13,739 nt of DNA from NCBI GenBank assembly GCA_016213865.1, contig JACQZL010000209.1, positions 1 through 13,739 on the forward strand, in the 5' to 3' direction. A model generated the notes under the pieces. That model ran no database searches. It was not told the DNA's origin and saw nothing but the letters and a program-made list of their open reading frames with translations. Position numbers and translations under genes: made by a program. This DNA comes from Candidatus Rifleibacteriota bacterium. Its GTDB lineage: Bacteria > UBP17 > UBA6191 > JACPRK01. Below, in pieces: positions 5,265 through 12,199 of this stretch (its first letter is position 1; each line of letters opens with the position of its first letter).

Positions 5265-8200
5265 GTGCCGACATCGATCAGGACTTTCCGCGTGTTCGTT
5301 TCCTCGACGTTTTCGGACATGCGCGAGGAGCGAGGGGTCCTGCAACGGCTGGTCTTTCCGAAGCTGGAGAGACTCTGTCTCGCCTCGGGGGCGAGGTTTC
5401 AGGCGATAGACTTGCGCTGGGGGGTCAGTGAGGCTTCGGCCCTCGAGCAGCAGACCATGCGTATCTGTTTGGGCGAGATCCGGCGCTGCCAGCGGCTCTC
5501 GCCGAAGCCCAACTTCTTGGCCTTGCTGGGCGACAAGTACGGATGGCAGCCCATTCCAGACCGAATTCCGGCGAAAGAGATGGAGGCAATCCTCGGAGTC
5601 GAGTCCGCTCCGGGCAAGCAGGACGCTGGTGATGAGACCGTCTCCGAGAGTTCGAAGGCGCTGCTCGAACATTGGTACAAACTCGACACCAACGCCCTGC
5701 CCGCGGAGTATGTGCTCCAGCCGAGAGGAGAAGAGTACCGGGACGCTGCTCGATGGTACCGGACTCAGGGCCGGCTGCGGCAGGCCTTGAGAGCGGCCGT
5801 CGACAAGCTGCCTTTCGATGAGCGCCAGCGCATCAAGTACTTCGCCTCGGCCACGCATCAGGAGATCCTCCTCGGCGCGCTCGAGGCTCCGCCCGGCGCC
5901 GACGCCCCCGAACCTCACGTGCTTGCGTACTGCAGGACGATGACCGGTTTGCCCGCTGAGGCTGCCGCGGCAGCGTTCGTCGACATGCTCGAGGGCCATG
6001 TCGATCGCGACAGCAAGGCGCGGCTCGATGCCCTGAAAGCGGAGCTCAGGACAAAGCTCGCGACTCGTTTCAAGGACTACTCGGCCGTGTGGACTGGCCT
6101 GGCGTCACGCATGCAAGACCCTGCGCGCTTTGCCGAACAGGTCTACGAGGATCTTCGAGCAGTCATCGAGCCGCAACTGAAACAGTCCGGAGCCGACGAA
6201 CAGCTCGTACGTGAGCGCGCGAGCAACGAAGCTCTGAAGCACCGATTGACGGCGCGGTTCGTGGGCCGGCGCGAGGTTCTCTCACAGATAGAGGCCTATC
6301 TCGGAGAGGCGACGGACGGGCCTGCGCTTTGCCTCACAGGACCCTCGGGCTCCGGAAAATCGAGCGTGATGGCGAAGGCGATCACGGAGGCGGAGGGCAG
6401 GCACGAGCGGGTCCTCTACAGGTTCATCGGAACCTCGGCACCCTCCTCTACACTTTCCTCCGTGCTTCGGAGTCTCTCGAGTGAGTTCGCAGACCTCTCG
6501 GGCGGCTCGCTACCCCCCTCGCCAGAGCCGCGAGCCGAGGGCGGCGCGAACCCGACGCGCGTCTTGCTCGAACAGTTCCGCGGCCAACTGGCCTCAGCGT
6601 CCAGCACGCGCCCGACCTCGCTCTTCCTCGATGCGCTCGACCTCCTGCCTGAGACGGACCTCGACGCGCTTCTGGAGTGGAGCTCCGAGGCTCTTCCCGG
6701 GAAGGTCAAGGTAGTCGTGTCCTTGCTGGCCGGTCTGGAACCCCGGCTTTTCGCGCCAAGGGTCATCTCACTGCCCCCGCTGCCCAAGGCGGACTCGGCG
6801 GAGATCCTCGAGTACTGGCTGACGGATTGCGGGCGGAGGCTCACCGATGGCCAGCGCGCCGAGGTGTTGAGCAAGTGCGACCGAACCGGCCTTCCGCTGC
6901 ACCTGCGCCTTTCTTTCGAGGCAGCGCGACACTGGCAGTCCTACAGCGACCCCTGCCTGGCCCAGGCTGACGTGAAGAGTGCCCTTGAAGAGTACTTCGC
7001 CAGGCTCGAACGCGAACACACACCCGAGTTTTCCCGCAATGCAATCGGCTACATGGTGAGCGGCAAATACGGCGGCCTGGCCGAGAGCGAGATACTCGAC
7101 CTTCTCGTTCTCGACGAGCGCGCCTGGGCCGATTTCCTCTCGTCCTCGCATCCGGACCACCGTTGCGAAATCGAAGAGGCCAGGAGACTCCCGGTATCGG
7201 TGTGGTCGCGGCTCCTCCATGCGATGGAAGCGTACCTGACGGAGCGGGATGCGGACGGCGTGCCGGTCATGGCTTTCTTTCATCGAGAGTTCAGCGCCCA
7301 TGCGCGGACGTGGGTAGCCCGCCCGCCCGATGACGGGCCGACAGGAGGTAGTCGCCTGGACCGGTTTCACCGGAACCTCGCTCACTACTTCGGAGGGCAA
7401 CGGCTCTGGTGTGACCAAGCTTGCATGACCCCGAACGCAAGGCGCCTCGCAGAGCAACCGTGGCAACTGACGAAGGCGAGGTCGTGGGACGAACTCGTCG
7501 AAACGCTCTGCAATCTGCATTTCGTGGAAGCGAAGATCCAGACCGGACTGTTGTACGACCTGCTGGAAGACTATCGGTCGGCGGTGGAGGCACTGCCTGG
7601 AGCAGATGAGCCAGACGGCCACCGCGACGAGGCAGAGCGGCGCCTGTCGAGATACGTCAGTGACTTGCTTGCCTATTCGAGCGGCAGGAGCAAGGAGCTC
7701 CAGAGCATCCCGTCGGTAAAGCCTCAGGAACAGACTCGCACCGCGGTTGGCCCCGATGCGGGTGGCAAGGTCCCGACGAGAGCGGAGAGACTGGGGGCTT
7801 TTCTCCGATTCGTCCGGAGCAACTGCCATTCCATGGCGACGCACGGCAGCTTGCCGGGCTTTGTCCTGCAGGAAGCGTACAACCATGAAAGCCAAGGCCC
7901 GGTTGCCAGCGCCGCCGAAAAGGCTCTGGAGGGCAGGACCGGGCCCCCGGTGTTGCTTCGCGCGTCAGCCTGGAGGCCCACGGCCGATGGTGTCAATGGA
8001 GGATTGAGTACGCTGGAAGGACACCGGGGCGAGGTCCTCGCCGTTGCCATGACTCCCGACCGAAAGCTGGCACTCTCGGCCGGCAACGACGCCACCATGC
8101 GTTTGTGGAACCTGGGGTCCGGCCGGTGTCAGAAGGTCCTCAGAGCCCACCAGGCGCCAGTGACTTCCGTCGCAGCGTCCGCGGGCGCGCATCGTGCGAT

Positions 8201-9554
8201 CTCGGCAGACCGAGATGGCCGGGGGTGCACTGCAGTGCTCCTGGAGCACGGGCCGGCAGGCCGGGCGGTAGCCATCACTCCCGACGGTGCCCTCGGCGCC
8301 TCTGGTGGTGACGCTCGAGCCATACGAATCTGGGACCTGGAGAAGGCGGTGTGCGTTGCCGAGCTCACGCACCACGACCACTTCATCCAGGCTCTGGCAC
8401 TGCCAGCCGATGGCAAGCGACTCTTCTCCGTGGGAGGTAATGAGCCGTTCATCCGGGACCGCCAGCCGGTGGAGTTCTGCATCTGGGACTTGGCCGCCGG
8501 AGCCTGTCTGGAGGCGATCGCCGGGCCGCTCAGCGGCTACACGAGCCTCGCCGTGACGCCCGACGGAACGAGGGCCATACTGGGGAGCAGATCGAAGGTT
8601 CTCGGGACCGAATTGACCGAGAAGGAGATAGTCCTGGGGAGAGACAAGCCCGAACGGTACGAGTCGGTCTCCATCTGGGACCCAACGCAGCGGCCGCTGC
8701 TTCGCAAGTTTGCCAGTCGGCATGGTTCGGTCAGCAGTGTGGCGCTCACGCCTGATGGAAGGCTTGCGGCCCTGGGAGGAGACGCGGGAGGGGTGTCTCT
8801 GCTCGACCCGAGCACCGGGGCAGAACTGGTGTCCTGGAACGGGCATCCGCACCGAGTCACCGGGCTGGCCGTGTCCGCCGATGGAAGGTACCTGGCGTCG
8901 GCCAGCGCCGACGAGACCGTGAAGCTGTGGGAGCTCGAGCGACTTGGCTCTCCGTCGGCCTCCCTGGAGTGTCCGCGCAATGTGGACGCCGTCCACGTCA
9001 CGCTCGACAGCAAGCGAGCGATTGCTCTGCGGCAGAGAGATACCGCGATCCTCTGGGCAGACGCCATCGACAGGTGGGCCGGGACGGCCAGTCACGACGA
9101 CAATGTGTTCGTGCTGGACTACGAGACGGCCAGATGTCGAAGTCTGTTCCAGAGCGCCATCTCTCTCGGCCTGGTGAGTCGGCTCACCGCGGGCAACGAC
9201 CTGGTCGTCTTCACAAGTGAGGCGGACAGTGAGGTGGATGCACAGTTCCGGCACAGCGGCTTCGTGTTCGACCTCGCCAGCGGAAGCTGTGTCAAGGCCC
9301 TTCGCCTGGACGAAGCCGGCGGGATCCAGAAGGCGTGCCTCAACCTCGACGGGAGACTGGCTCTGGCCTGGCGCGGCAAGTGGTTCGTCGAAGGGCCGCG
9401 AGGGAACCTGGGGCAGACCCCTGACAGGTGGGGAACTAGCTCTCTGGACTTGCTGGACCTGGAGACGGGCGACTGCCTGCGGACCCTCGCTCGCGGCGAC
9501 ATGCGCGACGTGGGCTGCGTGCTGATTTCCTCGGACGGGAAGCTGCTCTTCTAG
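5265..9554 (+). CDS. DUF4062 - NACHT/STAND ATPase - WD40 protein, ends at internal amber
   Basis: 1,429 residues from GTG 5265. The frame is open further upstream (to 5073), but DUF4062 proteins begin just before the first strand, here TFRVFVSSTFSDMREER, so I prefer this start despite a poor ribosome binding site. Residues 5-100 are DUF4062 of the NWD1/NPHP3/TEP1 type (AIDLRWGVSE, LALLGDKYGWQPIP). The family's WYKLDTNALPAEYVL block follows. The ATPase has Walker A GPSGSGKS (359-366) and Walker B LFLDALDLL (from 453), then a winged-helix/helical region. WD40 repeats run from about residue 914 (LEGHRGEVLAVAMTPD, TMRLWNL; later ADETVKLWEL). Family logic: the propeller senses a ligand, the ATPase oligomerises and DUF4062 signals or acts. 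The frame ends at TAG 9552 in the middle of a blade, and coding continues in the same frame downstream. Confidence 0.88.
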   Translation: MPTSIRTFRVFVSSTFSDMREERGVLQRLVFPKLERLCLASGARFQAIDLRWGVSEASALEQQTMRICLGEIRRCQRLSPKPNFLALLGDKYGWQPIPDRIPAKEMEAILGVESAPGKQDAGDETVSESSKALLEHWYKLDTNALPAEYVLQPRGEEYRDAARWYRTQGRLRQALRAAVDKLPFDERQRIKYFASATHQEILLGALEAPPGADAPEPHVLAYCRTMTGLPAEAAAAAFVDMLEGHVDRDSKARLDALKAELRTKLATRFKDYSAVWTGLASRMQDPARFAEQVYEDLRAVIEPQLKQSGADEQLVRERASNEALKHRLTARFVGRREVLSQIEAYLGEATDGPALCLTGPSGSGKSSVMAKAITEAEGRHERVLYRFIGTSAPSSTLSSVLRSLSSEFADLSGGSLPPSPEPRAEGGANPTRVLLEQFRGQLASASSTRPTSLFLDALDLLPETDLDALLEWSSEALPGKVKVVVSLLAGLEPRLFAPRVISLPPLPKADSAEILEYWLTDCGRRLTDGQRAEVLSKCDRTGLPLHLRLSFEAARHWQSYSDPCLAQADVKSALEEYFARLEREHTPEFSRNAIGYMVSGKYGGLAESEILDLLVLDERAWADFLSSSHPDHRCEIEEARRLPVSVWSRLLHAMEAYLTERDADGVPVMAFFHREFSAHARTWVARPPDDGPTGGSRLDRFHRNLAHYFGGQRLWCDQACMTPNARRLAEQPWQLTKARSWDELVETLCNLHFVEAKIQTGLLYDLLEDYRSAVEALPGADEPDGHRDEAERRLSRYVSDLLAYSSGRSKELQSIPSVKPQEQTRTAVGPDAGGKVPTRAERLGAFLRFVRSNCHSMATHGSLPGFVLQEAYNHESQGPVASAAEKALEGRTGPPVLLRASAWRPTADGVNGGLSTLEGHRGEVLAVAMTPDRKLALSAGNDATMRLWNLGSGRCQKVLRAHQAPVTSVAASAGAHRAISADRDGRGCTAVLLEHGPAGRAVAITPDGALGASGGDARAIRIWDLEKAVCVAELTHHDHFIQALALPADGKRLFSVGGNEPFIRDRQPVEFCIWDLAAGACLEAIAGPLSGYTSLAVTPDGTRAILGSRSKVLGTELTEKEIVLGRDKPERYESVSIWDPTQRPLLRKFASRHGSVSSVALTPDGRLAALGGDAGGVSLLDPSTGAELVSWNGHPHRVTGLAVSADGRYLASASADETVKLWELERLGSPSASLECPRNVDAVHVTLDSKRAIALRQRDTAILWADAIDRWAGTASHDDNVFVLDYETARCRSLFQSAISLGLVSRLTAGNDLVVFTSEADSEVDAQFRHSGFVFDLASGSCVKALRLDEAGGIQKACLNLDGRLALAWRGKWFVEGPRGNLGQTPDRWGTSSLDLLDLETGDCLRTLARGDMRDVGCVLISSDGKLLF
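9552..9554 (+). other. In-frame amber codon inside a WD40 blade
   Basis: The TAG lies between ISSDGKLLF and AGSDAVICAWGSSTGELKF. Together these make a normal WD40 b-strand/c-strand junction, in which this position is usually Ser or another small residue. One C-to-A change from TCG (Ser) would create it. The frame is unchanged on both sides. Confidence 0.9.
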
Positions 9555-9569
9555 GCGGGCTCGGACGCC

Positions 9570-10433
9570 GTGATTTGTGCGTGGGGTTCATCCACCGGAG
9601 AGTTGAAATTCAAACTGGCAGGACACGGGGCCCACGTGTGCTGCATGGGCCAGACTCCAGACGGGCGGTGTCTCGTCACGGGTGCAGCGGACGGCTGCGT
9701 GCGACTGTGGGACGTTCGAGATGCCAGGTGCGTGAGAGTGTGCGCTGGCCATTCCGGACCGGTTCTCGCCTGCGCGGTCACTCCCGACGGCCTGCTGGCC
9801 GTCACTACAAGCGCGGACCGAAGGGTCCGGATGTGGAATCTCCAGACTGGAGATTGCGTGGCCGTCTTCTGCAGCGACGGGAAGGTCAAGGGAGTCTCCG
9901 AGATCCGGGCTCACGGGGTATTCGCCTGTGCCGTGGAGGGGCGGGAGGTTGTCCTGTTTTCCCCACGAAACCTGGGTCTGGGGCTTCCTGTCGTGACAGC
10001 CTCGCGATTGTGGACTTATGGTGAGAAGTCGCGCGCCGGCAGGTGGGAAGAAAGTCTGGGCGGACTGTGCGAGTGGTGCGGGCAGAGGTTCCCTGTACCG
10101 CAAGCCGTGGTCGACGCGATTGGTGAGGTCATCCGACAGGCAGGGGGGGCGGAGCACGAGTCTCCCTGCCTGAGGATGCAACGCGAAGCCTGGGAGGATT
10201 CCCGGCTCCGGTGCTGTTGCCCTCACTGCCACGGCGAGTTGAGGTTCAACCCCTTCATCAATGACACTTCCTTGGGGCTGGGAGGATTAGAGAGCAACGT
10301 CGATGCCTCCGTGGCGGCCCGGTCGCAGCCGCGGCCGGCTCTGGCGCCTCGACGGGCGCCCGGCCCGGATCCGTCCCGGGGAAACCCAAATGCGCAATTC
10401 GAGCAGATGATGAGGAGGCGCCGGAAGCCGTAG
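9570..10433 (+). CDS. C-terminal WD40 repeats and zinc ribbon of the STAND protein
   Basis: A 287-residue frame from GTG 9570 to TAG 10433. It is in the same frame as the gene ending at 9554, so it is the downstream part of that gene rather than a separate family. No ribosome binding site precedes the GTG, and it would start in mid-blade. Two complete WD40 units are visible (LAGHGAHVCCMGQTPDGRC...CVRLWDV and CAGHSGPVLACAVTPDGL...RVRMWNL) plus a partial one. Next comes a zinc-ribbon-like module, with C167-x2-C170 in LCEWCGQRF and C217-x2-C220 in CPHCHGELRFNPF. The last 50 residues are a disordered Pro/Arg-rich tail ending MMRRRRKP. If the amber is not read through, this part is dead or made only by internal initiation. 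Confidence 0.75.
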   Translation: MICAWGSSTGELKFKLAGHGAHVCCMGQTPDGRCLVTGAADGCVRLWDVRDARCVRVCAGHSGPVLACAVTPDGLLAVTTSADRRVRMWNLQTGDCVAVFCSDGKVKGVSEIRAHGVFACAVEGREVVLFSPRNLGLGLPVVTASRLWTYGEKSRAGRWEESLGGLCEWCGQRFPVPQAVVDAIGEVIRQAGGAEHESPCLRMQREAWEDSRLRCCCPHCHGELRFNPFINDTSLGLGGLESNVDASVAARSQPRPALAPRRAPGPDPSRGNPNAQFEQMMRRRRKP

Positions 10434-10544
10434 CCAACAGGATGGGGTGGCGGTCGAGGACCGGCCGGACCGACGCCCAGAGAAGAAATGGCCGGAGCAC
10501 TGTGTTCAGGGCCTGGAGAAAACGAATCGTAGAGGGAGAATCCA

Positions 10545-11822
10545 ATGAGACCCAGACGCGACGGGCAGTTCGAGTCAGTCACGGTCACGTTGACGAAGCC
10601 TGCGTTGTTGAGCGCTTCCGATGGCGATCTGGTGGCACTCGAAGTGGGGACTGAGCTCACCGTCAATGGGATCGGGAAACCGAACTGGAACACTGACGAG
10701 GAGTGGGCCCAAGTGACGGTGTGCCACCAGGGGCGTACTCTGGACGGCTTCATCCCCTTGGATCTCCTCCAGAACGCGGCAGGCGTGCTTTCAGCCGATG
10801 ACTGGGGAGAGGCGCACGGCAGCCAGTCTCGGCGTCAGGATTGCCCCGCACTGTCCGACTTACCTCTGGTGCAGGAAGTCTTCGGCGGATGCCAGGTCGC
10901 GCTGGGACAGAGTCGAAGCCAGGTGCAACGGAGTCTCCCGGGCTTGAGGGAAGTCAGGCGAGCGGGAGCGGCTCTGCAGTGTGAGCTGGAGTTGGACGGA
11001 CCGCTGGCATATGAGGTGGCGAAGGTCCGAATGGACTTCGAGGACGAGCTACTCACTCGGTTCCGGATCTCGTACCAGTATGCCCCCATTGGGACAGTCC
11101 CACGCGCCCAGCTCATACGGCAGATTGGCGAGCTTCTCGGGTCGCCCGACGGCTACGTGGTGGACGGGGAGGGCAACAAACACCACGCGTGGAAGAAGAG
11201 AGGGGTCACCATAGCCACGGACGAGGAGCCCGTGCTGCACTGGTACACCCTGGAGTTCTTCAAGGCGGCGGATGAACCCGCGGATGAGGAGACGGAGACA
11301 CCGTTGAGCGGGCTCAAGGTGGAGAGTGGACTTGTTCCTCCCTCCAATCTGCTGAGACTGCTGTCTTCGGATATCGCGGGGATCGAGCGGGACAATCCCC
11401 GTACCATCGATCGAGTGTTTGCCCAGATGGTCCTGATCGGTCCCATGTTCTTGCAGCGCTTCCTGAAGTCCTCGGTGACGGAACAGAAAGCCGAGCGGGC
11501 GATGTTCCAGCTTGACGGGAAGGTCTATGAAGGAAGGGTGCTGATGGGTCTCAAGCGCGTGCTGCCGCTCGCGGATCCTCAGTTCGAGGCTGTGATGTCG
11601 GAGTATCGAACTGGGCTCCTCCGAAGCGCAACGGACGAGGAGCGACTGACGTTCTACAGGATCATCGATTTCGAGATCGAGGGCCAGCTGGTATACGTGC
11701 TCGAGGCCGACATCGGTAGGGTGCTGGTCTTCCTGGAGGGGAACGAGCGGATCAAGTGGATTGAGTACCTCGATGACTGGCGGAAGCCTGAGACTCCGAC
11801 TCTTGCCGGGCTCTTCGGCTAG
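10545..11822 (+). CDS. Unknown protein with N-terminal SH3-like segment
   Basis: 425 residues from ATG 10545. GAGGGAG ends six bases upstream, a good ribosome binding site. It lies 111 bp downstream of the STAND gene on the same strand with no terminator seen between them, so co-transcription is likely. Residues about 27-75 look like a bacterial SH3-like barrel (LVALEVGTELTVNGIG, EEWAQVTVCHQGRTLDGFIP). Residues around 113-180 have a VALGQSRSQVQRSLPGL start followed by a strand-rich segment. The C-terminal half is mixed alpha/beta, with FAQMVLIGPMFLQRFL and WIEYLDDWRKPE. There is no signal peptide, transmembrane segment or catalytic motif that I recognise. It does not match a family that I can name. 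Context suggests an accessory or partner of the STAND protein. Nothing in the sequence proves it. Confidence 0.8.
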   Translation: MRPRRDGQFESVTVTLTKPALLSASDGDLVALEVGTELTVNGIGKPNWNTDEEWAQVTVCHQGRTLDGFIPLDLLQNAAGVLSADDWGEAHGSQSRRQDCPALSDLPLVQEVFGGCQVALGQSRSQVQRSLPGLREVRRAGAALQCELELDGPLAYEVAKVRMDFEDELLTRFRISYQYAPIGTVPRAQLIRQIGELLGSPDGYVVDGEGNKHHAWKKRGVTIATDEEPVLHWYTLEFFKAADEPADEETETPLSGLKVESGLVPPSNLLRLLSSDIAGIERDNPRTIDRVFAQMVLIGPMFLQRFLKSSVTEQKAERAMFQLDGKVYEGRVLMGLKRVLPLADPQFEAVMSEYRTGLLRSATDEERLTFYRIIDFEIEGQLVYVLEADIGRVLVFLEGNERIKWIEYLDDWRKPETPTLAGLFG

Positions 11823-12045
11823 ATGGGGCCGGCACGTCTGCGCTCCGTCCGCCGCCGCCATCGCGGTGCTGCCACCGGGCTGAGGTCGCCGCACCCGGTG
11901 CAGCGTGTGTCGCACCTCGCCACGACGGCCGTCCGAACCCTGACCTTCACGGCTTCCGCGAGCAGGATGCACTGGAGCTGAGCGACTCCGACCGGCCACC
12001 GCCGAGCACTGACCACTCGAGTTCGGGACGGCCCTTGGCTTTTTC

Positions 12046-12074
12046 TTGATACGAGGCTGCCCGGAGAGCATAAG
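12046..12074 (+). promoter_or_regulatory. Putative sigma-70-type promoter
   Basis: TTGATA (12046-12051) and CATAAG (12069-12074) are separated by exactly 17 bases, close to TTGACA-17-TATAAT. It stands out in a GC-rich region and points towards the macroglobulin-like gene, giving a leader of about 120 bases. No other candidate in this gap is as good. Confidence 0.45.
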
Positions 12075-12185
12075 AACTACAAACGGAGGGTCCCGGCCGG
12101 GGCGGTGTTTGTGGTATGAAAGCGGTTGTCCGCCCGACGCCGGACTGCCGATCGTCAGTCGAGGGCGCCAGACGGCTCGGGAGCC

Positions 12186-12193
12186 GGAGGTGA
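12186..12193 (+). promoter_or_regulatory. Ribosome binding site of the macroglobulin gene
   Basis: GGAGGTGA is a near-perfect Shine-Dalgarno sequence six bases before ATG 12200. It fixes the start of a gene whose stop codon is outside the window. Confidence 0.8.
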
Positions 12194-12199
12194 GCGAGG

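Larger units (their letters stand above)
11823..12199. other. Intergenic region upstream of the macroglobulin gene
   Basis: No supported gene. The second half carries the promoter candidate at 12046-12074 and the ribosome binding site at 12186-12193. A loose stem (GGGCGG near 12100 with CCGCCC near 12131) lies in the presumed leader. No hairpin followed by a U-tract is obvious after the stop at 11822. Confidence 0.4.

Noticed and set aside
6768..7895. Long minus-strand frame of 375 codons opposite the STAND gene
   Set aside because: It is a shadow of a GC-rich coding strand. It has no domain, and the plus strand carries strong homology.
7965..9254. Minus-strand frame of 429 codons opposite the WD40 region
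   Set aside because: It is an antisense shadow produced by repetitive WD40 codons and high GC at third positions.
11049..12071. Minus-strand 340-codon frame opposite the SH3-like gene
   Set aside because: Low-information sequence with no motif. The opposite strand has a good ribosome binding site and protein-like composition.
12099..12137. Stem GGGCGG/CCGCCC in the macroglobulin leader as riboswitch or terminator
   Set aside because: It has only a 6-bp stem with a loop of about 24 bases and no U-tract. That is too weak in a GC-rich genome.
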